This document shows positions 12,021-23,944 of a DNA stretch of 64,000 nt, one piece after another. The stretch spans positions 558,001 through 622,000 of the forward strand of contig JAHLKG010000013.1 in NCBI GenBank assembly GCA_025526995.1, in the 5' to 3' direction. The position numbers were made by a program, and so were the translations under genes. This DNA is from Powellomyces hirtus. Its lineage: Eukaryota; Chytridiomycota; Chytridiomycetes; Spizellomycetales; Powellomycetaceae. Below the pieces are notes generated by a model, which saw nothing but the letters and a program-made list of their open reading frames with translations, was not told where the DNA came from and made no database searches. Every line of letters starts with the position of its first letter. Position 1 is the first letter of the stretch.

Positions 12021-12028
12021 TTTTTATA
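12021..12028 (-). promoter_or_regulatory. TATA box of the tyrosinase gene
   Basis: On the minus strand TATAAAAA lies 92-99 bases upstream of the tyrosinase ATG, in a GC-rich setting (followed by GCGGGG). A strong TATA box suggests a regulated, highly expressed gene. Position and sequence are seen; use is inferred. Confidence 0.6.
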
Positions 12029-13077
12029 GACCATGCCGGTTGTTCCTCCGATGCATGCCTTGCAGCTCGCCATGTGCTTGTCGGCCATTTTTCTTCATAT
12101 CCATCCACCATTTTCAACGTGCTCATGTGCTCGTTTCTTTTCCCTTTTCGTTTTCCGTTTTCTTTTTCTTTCTCATCCGAGTTTTTTCATGTTGATGCGC
12201 TCGCATTATTTTCGGCACCTCAATAACCATGAATAGCACTTCGGTTTCTGGACGAAGACCCTTTTTCCGGTGGGAAAACATGTTTGTCCTACATGTGTCC
12301 AGTATTTCAAGGCAAGCCGAAGGGATTTTCATCTATGGTGACCAGCAGTTTTGCTAGGGCCAAGAGAATACCGTTGCTTTAAAGAAAAATATAGGACATT
12401 GTGGCCACCGGTGTGCGCCAATATGCGGAGCAAAGCTGGGCTTCGGTGCTGGACGGAGAAAAACAAGTCACAGCCGCGCTGATGGCTCTACTAAAAAAAA
12501 AAAGGATGGAAAACGAGCTCGATTCTATTTCCTCACAGTCATTGCCCAAAAGCCGGGAAACCTTTCGCTCATGAAAAACGGGCTTGTACGCTTGTACGCT
12601 TGACAATTCTCTTCTCCAACGGCTTGCCATCATATTTTCTCAAGTGGCATAGTCATTTAATAACATGGCAGGACGAAAATACTTACACCATGCCTTCTTT
12701 TTGATAAAGGAAAGAGAATGGTGTTTTGGATGTGGCTTTCCTGATGTTTCTCGCGTTCGGCAATCTGCAAAATTGGTTTTTCGGTGGTGTGGGGTAAGCG
12801 CGTTTTGCTATGCTGACTAATCGCCGCTATGGGGCTCCGACTCATGGAGGGCAAAAACATTCCAGCCCCGAGATCCGCCGGTGACTGTTGGTCCGCTATC
12901 GATCCAGAATCCAGACCAGCGATCTGGTCACAGGAATGCTACACACTAGCATGCGGCGCAGTCACACTCTTCCCAGCTGTCACCTACACCAGCGTGCTGC
13001 ACTGAGTGCTGTCGGGTTAGGATTGAACAGATCTGACGTAAGTACTGGCCAAATGCAATCATTTGCCTGCGAATATA

Positions 13078-13242
13078 CAGTCAGTGGTAATAAAGCCGCG
13101 GCCCCCCCGCTGGTGTGACCAGAAGTTGTGACTGCTTGTTTGCCTATGTTTTGACCGCGCGCACTGCTAACCACCGTCCAAAACATAAGCCACAACCTCT
13201 GGTCACACCAGCGGGGGGCCGCGGCTTTATTACCACTGACTG
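13078..13242. mobile_element. TA-flanked 165-base hairpin, probable Tc1/mariner-type MITE
   Basis: An almost perfect inverted repeat. The left arm begins CAGTCAGTGGTAATAAAGCC and the right arm is its complement, ending CCACTGACTG. About 53 bases pair with only a C7/C6 length difference and one mismatch. Further in, an inner stem (TATGTTTTG with CAAAACATA, about 13145-13187) pairs beyond a bulge, leaving a loop near 13156-13175. TA sits directly outside both ends (13076-13077 and 13243-13244), as Tc1/mariner insertion makes, and CAGT termini fit that superfamily. It has no coding capacity, so it would be non-autonomous. Confidence 0.7.
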
Positions 13243-13935
13243 TACATATATTTCTTGCATAGCCCACTTGTTGGCAGCTCGTTGGGAACCAGTGCACGAA
13301 TGTGGTAAGGAAGCAGAATATTCTTGGAATATGCGGCTCAATCAAAGCGCGTCGGTGGCTCAGCAAAAGAAACTCCGACCCTTGACAGTCAAGCATTCGC
13401 ACGAAGCCAAAGTGGTTGCAGTTTTTATTTTCTTTGGATGGAGTTTGAGCTTGTTGACAGAGAACTGCTCTCGTCGCCAGGTCCACATTAGGGCTCTTCC
13501 AGGGCTTTCATCGCCGGAGATGGCTAGTCCTGCTTGCCCATTCGATATGCGCAGAGGAAGCAACCTCCGCGGCACGACCATGTCTGCCGTTGTGCGCCGT
13601 TGCATGATATATACAAATAGGGGTCAATTATAGTTGCAAATGGTCCTCAATTAGATATGAGGATATGACACCCGACAATGATTCAGCTGTTATCTCCGTG
13701 CAGTTTCATGGAGAATAAACTCAACTTTAGTTCGAGGCTTCCTTCTGTCTGTTATGTCAGCATGAAGAACAATATTAACCTCCGGCAATGCCCCTGCGCA
13801 TCGAACACAGTTGCATCATTCTCTTCAACTCGCAATCATACTCTAAGTGAGCACTTAGCCTTGTTTGTAGCAATCATTTGCGCGTGCGATCGATTCTGAC
13901 ATCTTCCAGATAGGGGATTAGAACAATTTTGCACA

Positions 13936-15422
13936 ATGTCGACGCCCACGGCGACAAATACGAAAGACCTCCATGGGCTGACCTCACGGCTCATATCTGC
14001 GCCTATGTTTCGACGGGACCGTCGACTTCGGGAGGCACGGGTCAATGCCGATCGCACACAGCGCGAACTTCGTCGAGACCGGAATGATCTCGAGCGGAAA
14101 GAGCGACACCTTGTATGTTTGGGGGGAAAGCAAACGGCCAATATCTTGTTTGCCTTGTGTTCTCACTGACATTAAAATCATATGATGAATACAGCTATCA
14201 CAGCTTCGGACGCATGCAGCCAAGGGTGACATTCATAAGGCCAAATGTCTGGCGCATCAGGTGTCACATTACCGCGTAGCGTCGGATCGGAATTTTGAAG
14301 CTGCGGTGATGATTGATACACGGGCGCAACTGATGGTATCAAACCATGTTGTGAACCGGGCTGAAGTGGAGGCGATAAAGGTATGTATTGGATGTTAACG
14401 CGGAGGGAAAGTGAGAATTTTTGTTCACTCTGTATTATGAAGGGTATCCGCCATGCAAATCAAGAGGAGACCCTGAAAACGGTGCAAAAGCGACAAATGA
14501 AGTACGACAAGCGGTTAGACTTATACGAGACTATGGAGGATATTAGTATGTCAACGCGATACAATGTTGTCGTGAGTTGGATACAGGGAAATTGATCTCT
14601 CGTGCGATCTGATTAGTGAATGAAGGGATGGACGAGGTTTATGAGTGGGGCGAGACACACCGCCCACGACCAACTGACTTCATTCAAGAAGCCGACGGAG
14701 TACTGCGGCAGGGCGCAGATCCTAGATGGGGCCGCGAGTACTTTGAACGTGACAGTGCGTTCATTAACGGAGGGGTGAGTGCTTCCTAGAGACAGCTACC
14801 TGGGATTAGGATACGGACTTGGTGCATTTCATCAAACTTACCACTACATGGTTGCTACATATCATAGCCCGAATCGCAAAGCAAGGACTCTTCAGGCTTG
14901 CACATTAATCTCAGACTGTTCACAGGGTCGCCGAACGACCGGCTGACTCCGTTGACGCTGAAAAGCCCGCGACACACCGACGGAACACTGTACGGCACGA
15001 GCGTTAGTGCCACCACGACCACACCAGGAGCCGCCGTCAACATTCCCACTCTCGACATCTCCGTCGACATGCTGCACCGGATCCTGTCCAAAGACGCACA
15101 TGCGGTGCGAAGTCTCGGCCTGCAGTCACAACGCCACGGAAACCGTTCTGATCCATGGAAGGGCAGCGTGTACGATACAATCTTTGGCACCGCTCGCGCA
15201 TTCCGAGTTGGTGAAATAGCCGCTGGGAGAACTGATGGTACTGCTCCTGCTGCTGAGGGAAAGTATAAATTTGTACCATGGGATTTTGTAGAGAGTTTGC
15301 GGGCGTTGGGTGTCCGGAACGGCCATGTCATCTGGGTGCAGCCACTAGCATCCCCAACACTAGATAGCACCGATAGCGCCGACGATGCTGACAGTGACAT
15401 TGACCTTCCACCGACACTATAA
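13936..15422 (+). CDS. Snf7/ESCRT-III-like protein (CHMP2-type) with a long unique tail
   Basis: Five exons, all junctions in phase: 13936-14112, 14195-14380, 14443-14545, 14617-14774 and 14868-15422; 392 residues. Residues about 25-185 look like a Snf7 core: a basic first helix (FRRDRRLREARVNADRTQRE), then LERKERHLLSQLRTHAAKGD followed by HKAKCLAHQVSHYR, then an Asn/Arg-rich region with QLMVSNHVVNRAEVEAIKG, then LDLYETMEDIMNEGMDEVYE, as in Vps2/CHMP2. ESCRT-III proteins polymerise on endosomal membranes to cut off vesicles. Ordinary members stop near 220 residues. This one continues for about 185 residues in one exon, Thr/Ser/Pro-rich and then acidic, and no C-terminal MIM motif is obvious. 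Assignment to the superfamily is fairly sure, the subfamily less so. Confidence 0.75.
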
Positions 15423-15641
15423 AAACGCATACATTTCTTCCTTCCCTCCTTCTGCGGTAGACTCTCTTATGGCCAGTAGCAGATTTGAGAAGCTGTGCCT
15501 CTTGGCTTTGTGATCAACATGATGCTAGTGCAACCTTTATTCTTTTCTCCCATGAAAAACAGAGCGGAGTGAACGGATGCCCTCATTCAATGTGCGGTAT
15601 ATTACAAAAATGAGCTACAGTCGCTCGGGTGAAGGTTTTAT

Positions 15642-18600
15642 CTACTTTTTGAGTGTGCGCTGCTTCTCAGCATCTTCGACAATTTTCTTGGCAACCAACA
15701 TTCCCTGAACAGAGTGGAGAGAATGTCAATGCAACGGACATCCATGAGAAAGCTGGACTGGAACAAACCTTTCGCTTTCTGACGCCCTCCATGTATTTCT
15801 TGGCAAGATTTTCACGATCGGCTTTGTCACCGAGGTCCTCGAGTTCTTCGATGGTGGATGGGGTCCAGAACGGGTCAATGTCCAAAATCTCGAACCCAGC
15901 AAAGATAAGCTGGGGACTGGCGGCTCCCGAGGTGCGCTTCCGGATGTCGTCTGAGAACCCGAAAGACTCTACAACGGGGATCCGGGCACGAATGTTGAAG
16001 AAAGGTGTTCCTTCGCGCATTTCTTCGGCGAGAATCCGACCACGACGACGGGCCAGGACAGCATAGACTTTGCCGAGGACTTCGGAGGGCGCTTGCAGAT
16101 CGCATGAGTAAGTTGCAAGCATCAGACGTGGAGAATATGCGAGGAACGCTTGCCGGCAAGCTTCCTTGACCGTTGAAATGATTTGCCCAGAGAGAATGCC
16201 GAGCTGTGCGGTTGTTGCAGATTCCCAATTTTGGAACGTGAAGGATTCGAGGAAGAATGCAACGCCCATGAGCGGTTCTCCACAGAGGGGTCCTTGTAAC
16301 GTTGCTACTTGGAAACCGGCGCTGATACTTCCCTCGTAATGCTGAACGGTTGGAGATTTCCGAACATGGGAGGGTGATGTGTCACCGTCATCGTCGGTCT
16401 GAATGTTAAGCAGTTCTGCGGCGGCGCTCAATCCTTCAGCAAGAGTCTGTTCTTCCACACTGTCGCCCAGATCTTCATGTGGTCCATCGGACTGCGTACG
16501 AGTCCGTCGAGGTTTTGAAACTACTGATTGCACCCATGTGGGTCGCTCATAACCCGCAATGTTGTTAATGAAGAGATTGGGACCGGCCCTTTTTGGACCA
16601 CAAGCCCATAGCCTAAAGGACAAGGTAGCGTTAGATTGCCGCAAAGGAGAACGGTTTGAGTGAATTGACGTACCGGTCGATGACCCCACTCCACACCTCC
16701 TTATCTTTTACTTCATTTTCCTTGAACGCTTCATCGAAAGTCGCCTTCAACTGCGAGATGAAAGCATCTCCCTGTTTAGCATCCCCTCCCTCGTTGCCGT
16801 CCTCCTCCAGGACGCTACGAATCGTCCGATAACTCTCCTCCAAAAAAGTGACGACCCGAGCAGGTAGGGGCACGGCACGGATGCGCATCGTACACAACTT
16901 GTTCGGAGTCGAGAGCTGCACCGTACCTAGAGGTAAGGCCGCTTTCTCGGCATCGGTCAGATCGCCCTCTTCAGCTTCTTTGTGATCTGCAGAGGTGGAC
17001 TGCGCCTGTTGAGCGGGGAAACTGGATATGGTTTCTCGGAACGGCACAATGGGTGGGGAAACTTGGATGTCAATCTTTGCGAATCTCTCCCGCAAATCGT
17101 TGAGACATCTTTCAAGGTGTAGCTCTCCCGCACAAACTATGACATGCTCACCGGTTTCTTGCAGGTAAACCTCAACGCACGGATCTGCTTGATTGAGCAT
17201 GCGCAACCCTTCCACAAGTTGTGGCATTTGATGTGGTTCTCGTGGCTCCAGCGCGACTCGAACGATCGGAGCAGCTTCAACTTTTACGCCTCCAAAACTG
17301 GGACACTCGATAAGGCTACTGAGTGTTCCTGTTTTCAGCACGTGATTTCCAAGACCACCGATTCCAAAGACGTTTCCGGCTGGGACTTCCTGCAGTTCCT
17401 GTAACTCTCTCCCCATCATCAAGTAGAGCTTCTCAATAGTGACTTCGGTGCGATATCGATTCGATTCAGCAGGATCATATTTCGGTCCCAGCACGTGCAG
17501 TTTCTGGCCCACTCGAATGGTACCAGAGTAGATTCGGGCAAACCCGATCAACGTCTCTCCGCTACGATGCTCCAGAGCATCGGATATGATATCAGTATCA
17601 TCTGCCTTCCTTTGTAGGACGACAGGGCCATTTTCACCCTCCGCTTCATTTGTGGTCGCTGTTAACGAAACATGGGACAGGCCAATGTAATCGCCAGTGT
17701 TTTTGGCCGCATCGGCCGCTTGCTTCGCTAACGCTAATCGCCGCCGTTCTCTCATTTCTTCCGCAGTTAACTGTACACGCTTGCTGGAAGGCAACATGTC
17801 GGCCGAAACGCTGAACATTTTGCTAACGTACGCGACGACAGGTGCGGCATCTGTGTTCTCGCATTCGCACAAAGATTTTTCTAGATCACTTCTTTGACGG
17901 GTAGTCGATCCCAGCTCCTCCGCCGCCATTTTTGGATGGAGAATCCTCGGTATCCGTAGTTCTTGCGCAGCTGCAGGGCTGGGGAGCTTCTCAACGACGG
18001 TAAGAAGGACTGCGCTTGACAAGGGCAGCCACTGTCCCATAATGGTTTGTAGGAGGCCTCTACTATCTTTGGACCGCATGTCCCTAGGTAGCACCTTGAC
18101 ATTTAGTGCTTTGACAATTTTCTCTACTTTTTCACGATCACTAAGCGCCACGCGCAATCTATGGTTAGTTCAAAGCCGGGGTAACTCACATGTTTGCGAT
18201 GAAAACTTACTTTGTTTCAAGTACGGTGTCATACAAGGCCCACAGGTTATCCAATATGAACTGCACAAACATTGGTTTGAGAGATCTTCCCTTCAGTCCT
18301 TTGTGACCGAGTACACGCTTTGTTCGCGGGTCAAGGTAATAGTCTCCCCAGAGCACTTTGCGCAAAAGGTCCTCTCGTATGCCGAGCTTCGCCGCATATA
18401 TTTGTGCGAATTGATCTATCCTATGAATGGGAGTGCGACGTTTAGCTGGCAGCCTCCTATAGGAGACACAAGCATGCTCTATGACCTGAATGCCCAGCCA
18501 TCTATTGCGCTGGCAAAGATCACATTCCCAGCGTCCGGCGAAAAGTACAGAGCTGAATCGTCCTGATGCTCCAGCTGCCACTCTGCGTCTTCTTCATCTT

Positions 18601-19517
18601 CCGCACTTCTGTTCTCACTCGTTTTGCCGCTCCGTTTCGCTTGGAAAGCCTATGATGTAGATGCGCATCAGAAGGGTTGAAAATAACCTACTGCAAATGT
18701 GGTTACCTCATAGCGGGCAGCATCTTCTTGCATCATGTTTTCCGAATAGAACGTGCCCATAATAGCATTGACCTGCTCTAGGATTTTGTTCAAATGGACA
18801 TATGCTTCGGACGGGGTAAGCTTCAGTTCTGTTATCAGCCGATCGATCTTGTTGAGGACTAGTATTGGGCGCACATTCTCAGTCCACGCTTGTCGCAGCA
18901 CAGTATGTGTCTGCCATTGTATATTAGTTATGACGTTCAAATGGCGGCATTGAAGGAGCATAACATACCTGAGTGCACACTCCCTCCACGGCATCCACAA
19001 GCACGAGCCCTCCGTCACACAGTCGAGAGGCGGTAGACACCTCGCTTGAAAAATCGACGTGACCGGGTGAATCGATGAGGTTTACAAGATACTCGTCGGT
19101 AACGGTTGCAACATCTTTCAAGAAGCACAGGCTCAGAAACAGCTTTGGCAATCCCACTAAAGTTACTTTGGGTACTGACCTCCTTGTTGTATGTCTATCA
19201 GATTTCGCTGAATTTTGAAGTAGAGGGAAATCCCACTGGACTTCATTGTAATTCCCCGTTGCTGCTCATCTTCCCGCGAGTCGAGATATCGTACTTTTCC
19301 GGATAATTTTGCGCTGATAATTCCATTCGATGCCAGGAGACTGTCGGAGAGGGTGGTTTTTCCTGCATTCGTCCCACAGTCAGTTATGGAAACACGTGAG
19401 CTCAATTGTGTCGCGAGAATGCTCACCATGGTCGACGTGAGCAAGAATGCATATGTTTCTTATCCTGTTCTGATTCTTTTGCAAGGCGGCCAGCTGACCG
19501 TGGGATATAGCGGGCAT
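15642..19517 (-). CDS. EFL1: Elongation factor-like GTPase 1 (ribosome maturation, Ria1)
   Basis: EF-2-like GTPase that, with the SBDS protein, releases eIF6/Tif6 from new 60S ribosomal subunits in the cytosol. Multi-exon, minus strand. Starts [13 protein letters not shown] at 19517. The GTPase motifs appear in order: HVDHGKTT (split by an intron after HVDHG), [20 protein letters not shown] (about 19050) and LNKIDRL (about 18850). Domain II has [20 protein letters not shown]. The EFL1 block [20 protein letters not shown] lies near 17120, and a characteristic insert lies between domains. The C-terminus ends [14 protein letters not shown] at the stop codon 15642-15644. An in-frame TTG lies upstream of 19517, but the ATG is in the family's usual position. 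Its 3' end faces the Snf7-like gene 220 bases away. Confidence 0.93.
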
Positions 19518-20422
19518 TGTGTTTGCTGTACGATCAATTCGACGACTGAGTGTGGGATGTCGTATCAATCGCCATGCATGCCCATATCGATAGTTTTAGT
19601 TTTGTGTGGAAATGAAGGTGCTGCGCCACCCGCACCACAAAAGCAACTGTCAATCGCACGTACCGGCGGTACTGACAGGAAGTGTGTCAGCAGAGTCTAG
19701 ATTCAGCTTACTTGCTTATAGGCTGACCATGTGACCAACAAAGACAAGCTTGAATTGGGGCCACGAGACTAAAAGAGGCTTCAGCAAGTGCTTAGCCCGA
19801 AATGACTTCATTGTCATAATGGGCCGTGAATGAGAAGGTTCGTCGCCGCGCAGATCCGCCCATCATCATTGACTGCTATGAATGAGCTCATGCAAGTGTG
19901 TTTGGCCAAATTTGATGCTTCGTGAGGATGATTGAATATCGGTTTTCTTTCTATCCTGCTTGATATTTTTTCCCACGTTTTTTTTGATTTAAGCAATCTG
20001 AGAACGTAACAGCCTTATACTGTGCACCAATTCCCAATCGCCCTTCTGTCAGCACTGTGCTGTGCAACGCAACGCCAGGCAGTTGTGTATTTCGACCAAA
20101 GTTATTTTCTTTCCTGCATCTCAAAGCGTGCAGATTCCACTCCTACTTTCTGTTTGCCAAAGGCCACAGAAACAAAGGTTTCCCTTGATAGGATCTTATT
20201 CCGCGAACGGGTTGTCTCTACCACCCTTATTGGTGCGTATTGGGGCCCAAGGTTGAGCATCCCAGTGGTGCCACTTGTGGACATGTTGCGCGTTTGTATA
20301 TTCTCTAACGCTATTTTCTAGTCGGGCATCTGCTCGTTCAGGTTTTTGAAACCCTCTATCGAACACCTCCTCCCCCCGTCCTCCTGCGATAACTCCCCAA
20401 AACGCGTTCACTCCCCGGAGAG
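19518..20422. other. Divergent spacer between EFL1 and trehalase
   Basis: Holds both promoters. Just before trehalase (about 20330-20420) it is C-rich with CCCC runs, but no exact stress element CCCCT or its complement was found there. No gene or RNA seen. Confidence 0.4.
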
Positions 20423-23368
20423 ATGTCCCCGCATCCCCCGCAACCGTCGCCGCTTGTCCCAGCGACGTCCGTCACGACAATCCATGTTGAACCTCGGTTC
20501 ACCTCAAGAAGGGACCAGTTGTTGAAGGATGTCAAGAAAGTGGAAAACATCCATATCGAGGAGGAGCTAAATTATGACGACCGGGACCACTCGAGAGCTC
20601 ACGGGCATTGGACCGCCCCCGACGATGGCAAAAAAGGCCTGCAAAGGAATAGGACATTGAGCATTGTGAGTGTGGGTAACGGATTTTTCATAGCAGGATA
20701 CTGCAAATCAAAGCATATGTAGCGCCTGGTGACCGTACGGATTCATCCCGCTGTTGAAGACAACGTTTCGGTTCCGACAGTCACGTCACTCGCCCACTGC
20801 TAATACTTTTCAAACATCCCATAGTCTCATTCCAACATGTATGCTACTAAGAATCAGTCGCGGACTGATGAGGAAAAAGACTTTAAACGACGGCGTCGCG
20901 GATCCCATGACGAAAAAGTCGTCGGAAAGGCTCGCAAATTCCTTATCGATGTGGAGGAAACACAGCGTATGATTCTAGCGCAAGAGGATACCGACGGGGA
21001 TTTCCAGATTACGGTGCAAGATTCCGGACCAAAGTCGTTCCAGTTGGGAACGGCAAATTCCAGTGGATACAGGAAGTATGAGATCCGAGGCACATATATG
21101 TTATCAAATCTGTTACAGGAGCTTGCACTGGCTTCTGATTACGGGCGCAAATTCATCGTATTGGATGAAGACCGGTTGAACGAGAACCCGCTGGATCGAC
21201 TGAGTCGACTGATTAAATTCCACTTTTGGGACGGATTGACTCGGAGAATAGATGCAGAAGGTAGGTCGCCATCTTCATATGAAAGTCTTGGGAACTTTTC
21301 GACCAACACATTGTCTTAGGTCTCGAGATCATTTGTAATGACCCCAAAAATCGATCAGCGGACCAGAGGCCACGTGTGTATGTTCCGTACCATGATGCGT
21401 TGGCGATGGAGTATTACACCGAGGTGGCGCAAGCTCGTCCTCATCTCAATCTGGATATTGTTCGTCTACCCGAAATCATAACGCCTCGCTATGTCAAGTC
21501 ACTCAATGGGCATCCTGGAATCTTGTCTCTTGGACTTCGCAAAACGACCGATCCGCGCACAAAGAAGCCTGTCATCCGGGGAACTCCTTTCGTTGTACCA
21601 GGTGGTCGCTTCAACGAGATGTACGGATGGGACAGTTACTTTGAGGCTTTAGGCTTGCTCGTTGATGGCCGTGTCGAGCTGGCGCGTGGAATGGTGGAAA
21701 ACTTCAACTATGAGATCGAGCACTACGGGAAGATTCTGAATGCCAATCGATCCTACTATCTCACTCGTTCACAGCCACCGTTTCTGACAGACATGATCCA
21801 CCAGGTTGGCCTGAAACTTCCAGAGAAAGGCTGGAAGGCTGCAGAGTCTAAAGCGTGGCATGCACAGGGATACCGTGCATCGGTTAAGGAGCTTCTCAGC
21901 GTATGGATGGCTACCCCGCGACTCGATGCGAAGAGCGGACTCTGTAAGTTCCACCCTGAAGGAATTGGAATGCCCCCCGAGACCGAAGCAAGTCATTTCA
22001 ACCATATCCTTGAACCGTACGCGGAGCGCTTGGGAGTGCCACTAGAGGAGTACATGCGAATGTACAACGAGGATGAGATCCATGAGCCTGAGTTGGATCA
22101 GTACTTTGTGCACGATAGAGCTGTGCGAGAGAGCGGTCACGACACCACGTACCGATATGAAAAGCGGTGCGCGAATCTTGCCACAATTGATTTGAACAGT
22201 CTCGTGTACAAGTATGACATCGATCTGGCTCGAGTGCTCAAGGAAGAGTTTGGTGGAAGTTTCAAATTGAGGGTGCGAAGGGGACCTGAGGACACTTTCT
22301 ACAACCGTTTCTTGGATTGGATGAAGGTTCTGAAGGAGAAAGGTGTCGAATCCTCGATCGGAGATGGAGGTGGATGGGAATCCGGTTGGGCCAAGGGTAT
22401 CATGGTGTTTGATGATCAAATGGACCAAGAGTACCGTGAATGGGTGGAATCTGGGACACCTGTTGCCGTCCCGCAACAGTCAAACAACGGATTACCGGTA
22501 TACACTGTGGATGATACACACTTTACCGTGTTCTTCTTCCCAGAATTCTTCACGCAGCTTGCAACGCGAATGCAGGTGTTGATCAACAAATACCTATGGA
22601 ACCCACAGCAAAAACTGTTCTACGATTATGACTGTGCGGAGCAGGAAATGAGCCAATACGAAACGGTCACTTGCCTGTGGGCTCTTTGGGCCGGTCTCGC
22701 TACCCAAGAGCAAGCGGACGCTATGGTCCCACGATCTCTTGAGCTCTTTGAAGTGTTTGGAGGTCTCGTTTCTGGAACTGAGGAGTCCCGAGGACGTATT
22801 GGACTGGATCGCCCCAACCGACAGTGGGATTACCCATATGGATGGGCCCCGCATCAGATCCTGGCATGGCCTGGTCTCGTCAAGTATGGCTTTGTAGAAG
22901 AAGCTCGCCGGGTCGCCTACCGCTGGATGTATACCATCACAAAAAGTTTCGTCGATTTCAACGGCGTGGTTCCCGAAAAATTCGATGTCGTGAGCATGAC
23001 TCACAAAGTGGAGGTTGAGTACGGAAACGTCGGTGCGGATTTCCGTTTCGTTGTCAGAGAAGGATTTGGATGGATGAACGCCAGTTTCCAGGTATGTACC
23101 GCTCAATTTCAATCTAATTGCCAAGTTTCCAGGTTTTAATTTCGTCTTCTCCCCGCTGCAGTTGGGCATGGGTCATCTGACTAAAGGCATGAAGCGCGCA
23201 CTAGGCACTCTCACTCCCCCCGAACAATTGTTCGACAAGCACGGGCACATGATGAGAGGCAATGGGGAACAGTTGGCGGATCCCACCCAAGACGGATCGC
23301 CGATTGCCAAGGCAGCTGCTTCGGTCGTCAACGCGGTCACGGACGCTGTTGCTGCGTTGCGCGTGTAA
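20423..23368 (+). CDS. NTH1: Neutral trehalase, GH37, calcium-loop type
   Basis: Cytosolic enzyme that splits trehalose into two glucoses, important when stored trehalose is used, for example at germination. Four exons in phase: 20423-20665, 20825-21260, 21320-23091 and 23162-23368; about 885 residues. Both trehalase signatures are present: [15 protein letters not shown] and [12 protein letters not shown]. The fungal regulatory half is intact: basic, Ser-containing sites near the start ([15 protein letters not shown]) that suit protein kinase A, then an EF-hand-like calcium loop [12 protein letters not shown] (about 20989), as in yeast Nth1, whose activation needs phosphorylation, 14-3-3 and calcium. 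Kinase sites are inferred from pattern. Length is slightly longer than yeast Nth1 (751 residues). Confidence 0.95.
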
Positions 23369-23944
23369 AAGAAAAGAAACGTTCATCACGCGCACTTCGA
23401 ACACAGTCTCCCGGTCTTCGCTAGTTGAATGACACGATGGACCTGTTATCATCTGTTGCAGACGGTTGATCGAAATAGACCTCTAAAGCACGCCGGGACT
23501 TTATCGTGTCTCATTTCTGATCTGTGTAATTCCCTTTTCTCCATATCCCGCACATATGATCACCACTCTTCTGGTTCTTTTATTCATTTGATTGTTTTTA
23601 TTCATTGATTTGGTGACTTTTTGATTACATTTTTCGCCTTCTTTGGCGGATGATTTCATACTTTCATCGTGACATGTTGATATCATACTGTAGATTGCGC
23701 TTTCTCGCTTGAAAACTCTTGCCCGCTTGTCATCTCAACAGAAAGTTCAATGGGCTACCAGACAGAATATACGACCATCTGAATACGCCGCAGGAAATCC
23801 GCCATGCGCTAGAGGAAGTTGATGAGAAGTACTACCAGGCCGGTTGCCGCACACGGCCATTCGTTGATCTTGTCCACAAAACTACTCTTCTTCCCAGCTC
23901 GAAACTGCAGTTTGACGTTGACCGCAAAGGACAGGCACATGATT
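23369..23944. other. Convergent 3' spacer with one doubtful open frame
   Basis: 3' flank of trehalase, then the 3' flank of the minus-strand Trp/Gly repeat gene. A plus-strand frame from about 23719 to 24015 reads protein-like (LPDRIYDHLNTPQEIRHALE, then KYYQAGCRTRPFVDLVHK) but has no ATG. It might be a final exon or a gene relic overlapping the neighbour's end. Unresolved. Confidence 0.3.

Larger units (their letters stand above)
11930..13935. other. Long intergenic region between tyrosinase and the Snf7-like gene
   Basis: Two kilobases without a supported gene. It holds the tyrosinase promoter (TATA box at 12021-12028), a T/C-rich tract at about 12130-12190, a small direct repeat GCTTGTAC near 12582-12600 and the hairpin element at 13078-13242. 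Short frames on both strands have no features. Confidence 0.5.
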
